NCBI GenBank assembly: GCA_031551765.1
Contig: JAVBNC010000077.1
Span: 1 to 8,351 of the forward strand
Reading direction: 5' to 3'
From: JAVBNC01 sp031551765
Lineage (GTDB): Bacteria; Desulfobacterota; Desulfovibrionia; Desulfovibrionales; Desulfovibrionaceae
Length of the DNA stretch: 8,351 bases
Shown: in pieces, positions 1 through 6,141 of the stretch
How the letters are laid out: every line of letters begins with the position of its first letter
How positions within the stretch are numbered: position 1 is the first letter of the stretch
Notes under the pieces: generated by a model
The model's input: only the letters and a program-made list of their open reading frames with translations
Told to the model about the DNA's origin: nothing
The model's database searches: none
Translations under genes and position numbers: made by a program

Positions 1-40
1 GGCAGCGCCCTGCTCTCACTCTTGGATGGCTTCGACAAAT
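1..40 (-). repeat. Extragenic repeat copy A, downstream of cobU, cut by the window edge
   Basis: Read on the minus strand, this stretch starts 5 bases after the cobU stop codon. It matches the sequence that starts 7 bases after the uraA stop at 8112-8151. The first 14 bases (ATTTGTCGAAGCCA) are identical. Over 40 ungapped bases I count 33 identities, with the differences clustered in two 3-base blocks plus one single base. The copy ends at the window edge inside what would be the first hairpin (GCAGGGC-GCT-GCC...), so its right arm and any second hairpin cannot be seen. The position directly behind a stop codon suggests a dispersed extragenic element, perhaps acting in 3' end formation. That role is inferred; the repetition itself is seen directly. 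Confidence 0.75.
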
Positions 41-45
41 AGCCT

Positions 46-579
46 TTACCGCACCCGCAAAGGCTGGCCGCTGACCATGAAGACCACGGAATCCGAGGCG
101 GACGCGGCTTTCTGGTTCACCATCCCGGCCAGATCGCGGAACTGGCGCGCGGCGGCGTTTTCCGGCACCAGGCCCATGCCCAGCTCGTTGCTGACCAGGG
201 CCACGGGCAGCCGCGTGGCGCGCAGGGCCAGCAGCAGCCTGTCCGCCAGAGAGAGTAGGCTCTCCTCTTCCATGTCGCGCATCAGGCAGCCGGATGTCCA
301 CAGCGTCAGGCAATCCAGCAGAATGGCCCCGCCCAGGGCTGTGGCCCGCCGGGCCAGCAGCTCCGGCTCGTCCCAATCTCCCAGCGCGGGCTCCAGCACG
401 GCCCAGCCCTTGCCGCGCGCGTTGCGGTGCTTGAGGATGCGCGCGGCCATTTCCTCGTCGCTGGGCAGGGCTGTTGCAAGGTAGACGCGCGAAGGGGAGG
501 CGGTTTCCACCCAGCGCTGGGCATAGGCGCTTTTGCCGCTGCGGCAGCCGCCGCTGACGTAAAGGAAAGGACTGTGCAT
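46..579 (-). CDS. cobU: Bifunctional adenosylcobinamide kinase / adenosylcobinamide-phosphate guanylyltransferase
   Basis: The 177-residue product has the usual CobU/CobP length. The family phosphorylates adenosylcobinamide and then transfers GMP from GTP to give adenosylcobinamide-GDP, which assembles the nucleotide loop of vitamin B12 in the cytoplasm. The P-loop GGCRSGKS is at residues 10-17. The segment RILKHRNAR places His51 where the guanylylated histidine of the Salmonella enzyme sits. A Walker B-like LLDCLTLW is at 87-94. The family signatures VSNELGMGLVP (129-139) and NQKAA...MVSGQPL near the C-terminus are both present. The ATG at 579 has an excellent AAGGAGG four bases upstream, which overlaps the TAA of the preceding gene, so translation is probably coupled. 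No cobalamin riboswitch is visible ahead of the operon. The gene ends in TAA and is complete. Identification is firm. Confidence 0.96.
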   Translation of the reverse strand: MHSPFLYVSGGCRSGKSAYAQRWVETASPSRVYLATALPSDEEMAARILKHRNARGKGWAVLEPALGDWDEPELLARRATALGGAILLDCLTLWTSGCLMRDMEEESLLSLADRLLLALRATRLPVALVSNELGMGLVPENAAARQFRDLAGMVNQKAASASDSVVFMVSGQPLRVR

Positions 580-588
580 GCAGCCTCC

Positions 589-1779
589 TTACGGGGTTTT
601 GGCCGCTTGCAGACGGGCGGCTATGTCCTCCAGACTTTTGGCCAGAGCGCGCAGGGCGGGGATTTTCGCTTCCCCCCGCCTGTAGGCCCAGGCGGCGCAG
701 TACACCAGACTGTCCCCGCCCAGGGCGCGGGCGGCCGGGGTGGCCATGGCTTTTTCCAGGGCCTCTTCCGCGCGGCCCCTGGTCTGGATGCGCTGCTGGT
801 ATTCCTTGGCGGCGGCGTCCATGGCGCTTTGGGCCGCGTTGACGGCGCTTCTGTTTTTGGCATCGCGGGCGCGTTCATATTCCGCCATGCTGTCCAGGTA
901 GTCGAGGTTGGCCGCGTACACTTCCTGCTCCGCCTGCAACAGGGCCTGCACCCGGCCGGGCATGGCGGGATCCCCGGCGTACGTGCGCAGGGCGGCCCCC
1001 AGCGCGCGGGCCTGGTTCGCGTAAATGGTGAACATTTCCCGGGTTTCCGCCGGGGTCAGGTTGCGCTCCTGGCCTTTGGGGCCGACCCTGTGCCCGGCAG
1101 CGGCCGTACCGAGCGCGGTCGCGAAACGATCGGCATAGGCTCCGTAAAGCCTGCTGACCGTGGACGCGTTGAGCGCGTAATCCAGAATGGCTGCGCGGAT
1201 GCGGGGCGTGTCGCCGCCCTGGCGGGGCAGGCCACGGAGTTCCGCGCCGTAGCGCAGATTGGCCCACTTGAGGCTCACGGTGCTGATACCGCCGGCTCTG
1301 GCGGAGGGGTGGGTGCCTTTGGGCCAGTAGTTTTCCGCGAGAAATTTGGCCAGGTCGTCGATAAAGGCCGGGGGAATCACCGCATCCCCGCCCGCCGTGC
1401 CGCTGCTGGGGGGAGAGGCGGGGCTGCCTTCCGCCGGGGAAAAGGGCATGAGCACCTGGGAGCCGTTCTGGGGCTTGGGGGCCTCGGCAGGGGGCGGCGC
1501 GGGCGCGGACGGATCCGAGGGGGCAGGGGCTGCCGGGGCCGTGGGCACCGGTGGCGTGCCCGTACCGGCGGGGCCGAGCAGGGAACCAAGGCCGCGAGTG
1601 GCGTTGGTGGTGCCCGTCGCGTTGCCGCCGCCGGAAAAAATGTCTGGCAGGCTGGGGGCGCCCTTGTCCAGGGTTTCGCGCAGTATCCACAGGGCGGCGG
1701 CCGCCGCCGCGAGCAAAATGATCAGGGCAATGAGGATCCCGCGCATACCGCGGGGTTTCGGCGTTGGTGCAGGGGGCAT
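589..1779 (-). CDS. Uncharacterised membrane-anchored helical protein, operon partner of cobU
   Basis: I do not recognise this 396-residue protein. It begins with a short basic, proline-containing cytoplasmic tail (residues 1-13). One hydrophobic segment follows (about 14-33, ILIALIILLAAAAAALWIL) with no signal-peptidase or lipobox motif, so it looks like an N-in signal anchor. Residues 41-130 form a low-complexity Pro/Ala/Gly/Ser-rich linker. Residues 136-396 are mainly helical and charged: a conserved-looking KWANLRYG stretch at 171-178 and heptad-like helices at about 275-345 that could form a coiled coil. A single Cys (361) is present. The ATG at 1779 has an AGAGAGG-type ribosome site 5 bases upstream. 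An internal Met at codon 12 has none and would shorten the tail. The stop codon overlaps the cobU ribosome site, so the two genes are surely co-transcribed, but a B12 role is only a guess. The likely location is the inner membrane with a periplasmic domain. Confidence 0.85.
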   Translation of the reverse strand: MPPAPTPKPRGMRGILIALIILLAAAAAALWILRETLDKGAPSLPDIFSGGGNATGTTNATRGLGSLLGPAGTGTPPVPTAPAAPAPSDPSAPAPPPAEAPKPQNGSQVLMPFSPAEGSPASPPSSGTAGGDAVIPPAFIDDLAKFLAENYWPKGTHPSARAGGISTVSLKWANLRYGAELRGLPRQGGDTPRIRAAILDYALNASTVSRLYGAYADRFATALGTAAAGHRVGPKGQERNLTPAETREMFTIYANQARALGAALRTYAGDPAMPGRVQALLQAEQEVYAANLDYLDSMAEYERARDAKNRSAVNAAQSAMDAAAKEYQQRIQTRGRAEEALEKAMATPAARALGGDSLVYCAAWAYRRGEAKIPALRALAKSLEDIAARLQAAKTP

Positions 1780-1828
1780 GCAAACCTCTCTTGAGCGTGG
1801 GAGCGAAAAGAACGCTCTGTATATACGC

Positions 1829-1857
1829 TATCTACACCCAAGAGGGGGCGCATGCAA
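1829..1857 (-). promoter_or_regulatory. Weak candidate promoter for the unknown gene-cobU operon
   Basis: On the minus strand TTGCAT (1852-1857) and TAGATA (1829-1834) are separated by 17 bases and lie about 50 bases upstream of the ATG at 1779. Each hexamer matches the sigma-70 consensus at only about half its positions, so the call rests mainly on spacing and position. An AT-rich step (TATATACA) follows directly. The leader also carries a small inverted repeat, GAGCG-7-CGCTC, at 1801-1817. The leader is too short for a B12 riboswitch. Confidence 0.3.
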
Positions 1858-1902
1858 CGCTTCCGCTTTTTCCGGCGGCAAAGGCTTGGCGGAACGCAGC
1901 GG

Positions 1903-1940
1903 AAAAAAGAACAGGCGGCTTGCGGGCCGCCTGTTCTTTT
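1903..1940 (-). terminator. Strong rho-independent terminator of cstA, probably bidirectional
   Basis: A perfect 15-bp inverted repeat pairs 1905-1919 (AAAAGAACAGGCGGC) with 1926-1940 around a 6-base loop. It sits about 22 bases past the cstA stop codon. In the minus direction the right arm ends in TTCTTTTTT, a proper U tract. The symmetric ends would also give a U tract in the plus direction, but no plus-strand gene lies to its left. It separates cstA from the unknown gene-cobU operon. Confidence 0.9.
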
Positions 1941-1961
1941 GCAATATATCGCGCGGGAGCG

Positions 1962-3392
1962 CTAATCCTCCATCGGCACAGGGCTGGGGGCGCTGCCCTT
2001 GACCATGAAGAGCGCGAAACAGGCCACGGCCGCGCCGATACCGATATAGTTGGACAGCTCATACGACATGCCGAAGCCGATCTTGTCGTAGCACAGATAG
2101 GTCGTGCACACCGCGGTCATAAAGGTGGCGGGGATGGTGCAGACCCAGTGCAGCTTGGCGCGCCTGGCAAGGTACACGGCCGCCGTCCAGAGCATGAAGG
2201 TGGCCAGGGTCTGGTTGGCCCAGCCGAAATAGCGCCAGATAACCCCGAAGTTCACCTGGGACAGCACCGCGCCGATGACGAAGAGCGGCACCGCGATAAG
2301 CAGGCGCTTGCTGATGGCCTGTTGCGGCATCTTGAAAATATCGGCAATGGTCAGGCGGGCGCTGCGGAACGCCGTATCGCCCGAAGTGATGGGCAGCACC
2401 ACCACGCCCAAAATGGCCAGGGTGCCGCCGAAACCGGCGCCCAGCAGGGTGTTGGAAACTTCGGAAACCACCAGGGCCGCGTTGCCCGTGGGGCCCAGGG
2501 CCTTGCGCAGACCTTCCGCGCCTTCGTAGAAGGAGAGGCCCAGCGTCACCCACACCAGGCCGATGATGCCTTCCGCGATCATGGCGCCGTAGAATATCTT
2601 GCGGCCCAGTTTTTCGTTACTCACGCAGCGGGCCATCATGGGCGACTGGGTGGCATGGAAGCCGGAAATGGCCCCGCAGGCGATGGTGATGAACACCATG
2701 GGCCAGATGGGCAGGGAGGTGTGGGTGTTGGTGGCGAAATCAAGGTTGGGCAGTACCGTGTAGCCTTTGGCAAAAAGCATGACGGGCAGGCTGACGGCCA
2801 TGAACAGCAGAATGGCCGCGAAAATGGGGTAAATGCGGCCGATGATCATGTCGATGGGCAGGCAGGTGGCAGCGAAGTAGTACGCGAAAATGATCATCAC
2901 CCAGGTCATGGTGGAAATGCCGCTGATCTTATTCAAAAGCCCGGCCGGGCCGTTGACGAAGACTACGCCCACCAACACCAGCACCAGCACGGAAAAGTAG
3001 ACCATGAACTGGCGGGCGAGTTTGCCCAGGTTCGCGCCTACCATGTCCGGCACGGAAGCGCCTTTGTAGCGCAGGGAGAGCATGCCGGAAAAATAGTCGT
3101 GCACGGCCCCGGCGAAAATGCAGCCGAACACCACCCAGAGCAGCGCGGAGGGCCCGTACAGCGCGCCCAAAATGGGACCGAACACAGGGCCGAGACCGGC
3201 GATGTTGAGGAGCTGGATCAAAAAGATTTTCCAGGGAGGCATCTCCACAAAGTCAACGCCGTCGGCCATGGTGGTGGCCGGGGTGGCGCGGTTTTCGTCC
3301 GGCTGGAACACCCGGTCGATAAAGGCGCCATAAACAAAATATCCCCCGATTAACAGGCCGAGGGAAAGAAGAAAAAAGAGACCACCACTCAT
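1962..3392 (-). CDS. cstA: CstA-family carbon starvation / pyruvate transporter (short form)
   Basis: The 476-residue polytopic membrane protein has the CstA (BtsT/YjiY) signatures. These are PPWKIFLIQLLNIAGLGPVFGP from residue 52, GAVHDYFSGMLSLRYKGAS (95-113), ISGFHATQSPMMARC (242-256) and LPITSGDTAFRSARL (333-347). It also has FGWANQTLA (389-397). Hydrophobic segments recur along nearly the whole length. E. coli CstA and BtsT are about 700 residues, so this is the shorter form found in many anaerobes, and it is not truncated. E. coli relatives take up pyruvate or peptides; in a Desulfovibrio-like host pyruvate/lactate traffic is a reasonable inference, but the substrate cannot be read from sequence. 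The chosen ATG (3392) has GGAGG eight bases upstream. A frame extension to an ATG at 3434 would add 14 non-hydrophobic residues, has a ribosome site too close to be used, and would lie inside the candidate promoter. The gene stands alone, with a terminator behind it. Confidence 0.93.
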   Translation of the reverse strand: MSGGLFFLLSLGLLIGGYFVYGAFIDRVFQPDENRATPATTMADGVDFVEMPPWKIFLIQLLNIAGLGPVFGPILGALYGPSALLWVVFGCIFAGAVHDYFSGMLSLRYKGASVPDMVGANLGKLARQFMVYFSVLVLVLVGVVFVNGPAGLLNKISGISTMTWVMIIFAYYFAATCLPIDMIIGRIYPIFAAILLFMAVSLPVMLFAKGYTVLPNLDFATNTHTSLPIWPMVFITIACGAISGFHATQSPMMARCVSNEKLGRKIFYGAMIAEGIIGLVWVTLGLSFYEGAEGLRKALGPTGNAALVVSEVSNTLLGAGFGGTLAILGVVVLPITSGDTAFRSARLTIADIFKMPQQAISKRLLIAVPLFVIGAVLSQVNFGVIWRYFGWANQTLATFMLWTAAVYLARRAKLHWVCTIPATFMTAVCTTYLCYDKIGFGMSYELSNYIGIGAAVACFALFMVKGSAPSPVPMED

Positions 3393-3432
3393 ACTTGTAT
3401 CCTCCAGTAATGGTGTGTGTCTGCTGGAGGTC

Positions 3433-3460
3433 ATTCTCCTCGAAAAGCATTAAAAGTCAA
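3433..3460 (-). promoter_or_regulatory. Candidate sigma-70 promoter of cstA
   Basis: On the minus strand a good -35 box TTGACT (3455-3460, five of six consensus bases) is followed after 16 bases by GAGAAT (3433-3438, four of six). Transcription would start near 3426, giving a leader of about 35 bases that carries the GGAGG ribosome site of the 3392 start. The region is clearly more AT-rich than its surroundings, as expected for a promoter. Other AT-rich hexamers (TATTAT, TATACG) could serve instead. Confidence 0.45.
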
Positions 3461-3470
3461 TAATAGCGTA

Positions 3471-3537
3471 TAGTAATCGTTTGTATCATTAAATAGAGTA
3501 AAACAGGCTGGTTACTATCGTTTTCTATAGATGTAAC
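3471..3537 (-). promoter_or_regulatory. Possible activator or repressor sites upstream of the cstA promoter
   Basis: The heptamer ATCGTTT occurs at 3476-3482 and again at 3517-3523, exactly 41 bases apart, about four helical turns. Each is followed by a TAT. The second copy lies inside an imperfect palindrome, GTTAC...GTAAC, at 3511-3537. Relative to the predicted cstA start these sites would centre near -53 and -94, suitable for an activator. E. coli btsT, a cstA relative, is controlled by a LytTR-type response regulator that binds direct repeats; whether this is analogous is speculation. Confidence 0.3.
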
Positions 3538-3620
3538 AAGGGGTGGAAAGGAAAAAAATATAATGGGGAAATAATCGATGGCGAAAAGGCGCGCAAAGTA
3601 CCCCTTTTGCGTTGGGGCAG

Positions 3621-3643
3621 AAAAAAGCTAGGCTGGCAAGCTT
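3621..3643 (-). terminator. Weak candidate terminator after the rhomboid gene
   Basis: On the minus strand AAGCT (overlapping the rhomboid TAA) can pair with AGCTT around a 9-base loop, followed directly by a run of six T. The stem is only 5 bp, so efficiency is doubtful. A second small hairpin (CCCC-9-GGGG, 3601-3617) follows. Nothing better lies between this gene and cstA. Confidence 0.35.
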
Positions 3644-4373
3644 ATTTGCTGCGCAGATGGGACCAAGGGTCGTTAGGGTCGCGGGGTGGCGGGGGCTTGC
3701 CTGCCGGCAGCGCGGCGGGAAGAGACCGGGACGCGCGGAACAGCGGCATGAGCAACATGCCGGCGATAAAGCCGCCCAGGTGCGCCCACCAGGCCACGCC
3801 CCCGCTGCCCGGTGCGGCGGACAAGCCGGAGTATAGTTGGAGCAGAAACCAGCCTCCCAGATAAAGGACGGCGGGCAGGTCCAGAATGAGAAAAAATACG
3901 AAAGTGGTGACCCGGGCGTGGGGGTAGAGCAGGAAATACGCCCCCAGCACCCCGGAAATGGCCCCGGAAGCGCCTACCACCGGGCTGGTGGAATCCAGGT
4001 TGGCGGCCAGGTGAGCCAGGGCGGCCAGCACGCCGCAGAGCAGATAGAAAAGCGTGAAGCGCAGCGGCCCCATAACGTCTTCGATATTGTCCGCGAAAAT
4101 CCAGAATATCCACATGTTGGAGATCAGGTGCCACCAGCCGCCGTGCAGAAAGGTATAACTGATCAGCGTGAAAGGCGTGAAGGCCGGGGCGCCTCCGCCC
4201 GGCCAATGGCCGAAGGCGTGGGGCACCACACCGAACGCCTTGACCGCCAGGGCGAATTCCCGAGGCGGAAGGGAACGCTGCCACAGAAATACCAGAATGG
4301 TGAGGATCAGGATGCCCCACACGGCCCAGGGGCGGTGCAGGCGGGGTATGGAGTCCTTGAGCGGCAGGATCAT
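3642..4373 (-). CDS. Rhomboid-family intramembrane serine protease
   Basis: The 243-residue protein is a six-TM-type rhomboid, which cleaves transmembrane segments of other proteins within the lipid bilayer. The catalytic serine is in VVGASGAISG (Ser136) and the catalytic histidine is in WWAHLGGFIAG (His198). The oxyanion/structural motif HGGWWHLISN gives His82 and Asn86 in TM2, so the full active site is present. A large L1 loop (about 36-70) follows the first TM helix (about 17-32). The C-terminus is a short Pro-rich cytoplasmic tail. The ATG at 4373 overlaps the TGA of the upstream fusion gene as ATGA, and GGGGAG lies about 8 bases before it, so translation is coupled. Longer forms starting up to 4544 only read through the other gene's frame and lack homology. 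The substrate is unknown, and its pairing with an RNA-modification/CoA enzyme gives no clear clue. Confidence 0.94.
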   Translation of the reverse strand: MILPLKDSIPRLHRPWAVWGILILTILVFLWQRSLPPREFALAVKAFGVVPHAFGHWPGGGAPAFTPFTLISYTFLHGGWWHLISNMWIFWIFADNIEDVMGPLRFTLFYLLCGVLAALAHLAANLDSTSPVVGASGAISGVLGAYFLLYPHARVTTFVFFLILDLPAVLYLGGWFLLQLYSGLSAAPGSGGVAWWAHLGGFIAGMLLMPLFRASRSLPAALPAGKPPPPRDPNDPWSHLRSK

Positions 4374-6019
4374 GACGCGTCTCCCCACAGAGCGCGGATG
4401 TGCGCCAGAAGCCGCCCTTCCCGGCGTTCCCGCAGCCAGGACAGCGCGTGCAGCAAGGCCAGACCCTTGCGCTGGAACGCTTCCAGACTGCCGGAGTTGT
4501 CGACGACCAGGTCGCAGGCCCGGATTTTGCGCTCCGGCGGCCACTGCCAGGATTCCATGGCCGCGATGGTAGCCGCGTCCCAGCCTCGTTTTTCAAGGCG
4601 GCGCAGGCGAGTGGCCGTGGGGCAGTACACGCCCGCCAGCAGCGGCGCGGGCAGGTTGCCTGGCGGAGCGGCCGGGGGGCGGGGGCCGCGCCATCCGGCT
4701 TCCAGGTATAACGGCACCTCCGCAACGGCCAGGGCAGGGGCAGCGGCATCGGCCCGGAAGGCCGCGTCGTGGCGCTGCCAGAACAGGGCCAGATCCGCGC
4801 GCGCCAGGGGGTGGATCAGAGCTTCCACTTCCCGGCGCAGGGTGTCGTCTTCGCGCATGGCCGCGAACAAGGCGCGCTTGTCCACGGGGCCGTGCTCGTC
4901 CGGCACGAAACGCTCCCCAAAACGGCCGCGAAGCATGCGCTGCCCATCTCCGCCCGCGCCGTAAAGGCGGCGCACGGCCTCGTCCGCGCTCCAGACCGGC
5001 ACGCCGTTTTCGGCAAAGCAGGCCAGCAGAGCGGATTTGCCGCAGCCCGGAGAACCGGTGACAACCAGCGGCTGCAAACGGCGGGACAAGACCTGGACAG
5101 CCGACGGGAAATCATCCGGCGGGTGACAGGTGAAAGACAGGCGGGCGGCCCCTTCCGGGTGCGGGGCTTCCAGCTTCCAGGCGTGGAGCAACTGACGGGA
5201 GGCGGCTCCCGGCGCATCGGCCGCGCCGCCGTAGAGAGCGTCCCCGATAATGGGGTGTCCGATGTGGGCCAGGTGCACGCGGATCTGATGCGTGCGTCCG
5301 GTGAAAATCCGCACGGCCAGCAGGCTGAAACGCTGTTCCGGGTCCGCGTAGAGCGTTCTGTAGCGGGAATGGGCCTCGCGGCCGCCCCGGTTGGTTTCCA
5401 GCACGGCCATGCGGGTTTTGCGGGCGGGGTCCCGTCCCAGCGGCGCGGTAATGTCGCCTTCTGCGGGCCTGGGCGCGCCCTTGACCAGAGCCAGATATTC
5501 CTTGCCCACTTCCCGGTCCGCAAAGGCTTTGCTAAGCGTCAGGCGGCTCTTTTCCGTCAGGGCGACCAGCAGCAGGCCGCTGGTGTCCTTGTCCAGGCGG
5601 TGCACAATGCCGGGCCGCAGCCCTTCCTGACCGGCCAGTTCCGGGAAGTGCGAGAGAAGACGTTGGGCCAGCGTCCCGGCAGGGCAACTGGGGCAGGGGT
5701 GCACGGTCAGCCCCGCCGGTTTGTTGCACACGGCCACAAAGGCGTCACGGAACAGCACGCTGACCTCGCCCTGCTCCGCTTCCAGCGCGGAAGGGGGCGG
5801 CGCCAGGCTGAGGGCCACGGTGTCGCCGCCGCGCACGGCCTGTTTGGGGCTGCGCACCGGCTCGCCGTTGACGGAGGCCGCTCCCTCGGCAATAGCCTGC
5901 TTGATTTTTTCGCGCGAGACGCCCCGGTCCTTGAGCTGCTCGCTTAGAAAGCGGTCCAGCCGCGTTGCGGGGCCGCGTTCCGGCACGGTGAACAGGAAGG
6001 GGGGCGCGCTCTGGTTCAT
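4370..6019 (-). CDS. coaE: Fusion of RluA/RluD-family 23S rRNA pseudouridine synthase and dephospho-CoA kinase
   Basis: This 549-residue protein has two enzymes in one frame. Residues about 19-72 are an S4-like RNA-binding domain (RLDRFLSEQL...VNGEPV). Residues about 88-305 are an RluA-family pseudouridine synthase with the catalytic motif HRLDKDTSG (Asp143) and GRTHQIRVHLAHIGHPIIGD (241-260). Residues about 315-549 are dephospho-CoA kinase, the last step of coenzyme A synthesis. It has P-loop TGSPGCGKS (321-329), LIHPL (401-405), EVPLYLEAGW (434-443) and the C-terminal CDLVVDNSGSLEAF (502-515). Two oddities stand out. The usual CoaE DAD motif reads SAD (344-346), so the first Asp is lost while the second is kept. 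A Pro-rich stretch also lies at about 444-459. The Met at 6019 is preferred because the Met at 6076 lies within the upp promoter spacer. Neither has a good Shine-Dalgarno. A TATAAA on the minus strand (6080-6085) could be its -10. The rhomboid gene follows with ATGA overlap. The exact pseudouridine target is not certain. Confidence 0.93.
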   Translation of the reverse strand: MNQSAPPFLFTVPERGPATRLDRFLSEQLKDRGVSREKIKQAIAEGAASVNGEPVRSPKQAVRGGDTVALSLAPPPSALEAEQGEVSVLFRDAFVAVCNKPAGLTVHPCPSCPAGTLAQRLLSHFPELAGQEGLRPGIVHRLDKDTSGLLLVALTEKSRLTLSKAFADREVGKEYLALVKGAPRPAEGDITAPLGRDPARKTRMAVLETNRGGREAHSRYRTLYADPEQRFSLLAVRIFTGRTHQIRVHLAHIGHPIIGDALYGGAADAPGAASRQLLHAWKLEAPHPEGAARLSFTCHPPDDFPSAVQVLSRRLQPLVVTGSPGCGKSALLACFAENGVPVWSADEAVRRLYGAGGDGQRMLRGRFGERFVPDEHGPVDKRALFAAMREDDTLRREVEALIHPLARADLALFWQRHDAAFRADAAAPALAVAEVPLYLEAGWRGPRPPAAPPGNLPAPLLAGVYCPTATRLRRLEKRGWDAATIAAMESWQWPPERKIRACDLVVDNSGSLEAFQRKGLALLHALSWLRERREGRLLAHIRALWGDAS

Positions 6020-6058
6020 GGCAGGGGAGAAGGAAGAAAAGCCCGCGACATCACGGCC

Positions 6059-6087
6059 TTGACCGGCGCTGGGCATCGTTTTATAAG
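6059..6087 (+). promoter_or_regulatory. Sigma-70 promoter of upp
   Basis: TTGACC (6059-6064) and TATAAG (6082-6087) each match the consensus at five of six positions and are separated by exactly 17 bases. Transcription would begin near 6094 and give a leader of about 48 bases with GAGGAG just before the upp GTG. The boxes lie upstream of the divergent fusion gene, and the -10 region overlaps a reverse-strand TATAAA. The two divergent promoters may therefore compete for polymerase. Confidence 0.75.
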
Positions 6088-6141
6088 CAGGTTCGGCATT
6101 GCAAACCCCGTTCGTCCATTATCTTTTTCCGAGGAGTTCCC

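Noticed and set aside
427..1794. Long plus-strand open frame (455 codons) opposite the unknown gene and cobU
   Set aside because: The Gly/Arg/Ala-rich product has no family resemblance and comes from the antisense of well-supported genes in GC-rich DNA.
1780..1860. Cobalamin riboswitch ahead of the cobU operon
   Set aside because: The leader is short and shows no B12-box-like sequence or multi-stem fold.
1764..3353. Long plus-strand open frame (529 codons) opposite cstA
   Set aside because: The His/Gly/Gln-rich product is the mirror of a membrane protein gene. The opposite strand carries clear CstA motifs.
3393..3434. 14-residue N-terminal extension of CstA
   Set aside because: The ATG at 3434 has its purine-rich stretch directly adjacent and lies in the candidate -10, while the ATG at 3392 has a well-spaced GGAGG.
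3635..3651. Sigma-54-like sequence (TGGCA...TTTGCT)
   Set aside because: The GG to GC spacing is one base too long, it lies within the end of the rhomboid gene, and no plus-strand gene follows.
4769..5947. Plus-strand open frames opposite the fusion gene (also 3837-4964)
   Set aside because: They lie antisense to a gene with two intact catalytic domains and show no recognisable domain.
6020..6076. 19-residue N-terminal extension of the fusion protein
   Set aside because: It would start inside the strong divergent upp promoter, lacks a ribosome site, and is not needed for the S4 domain.
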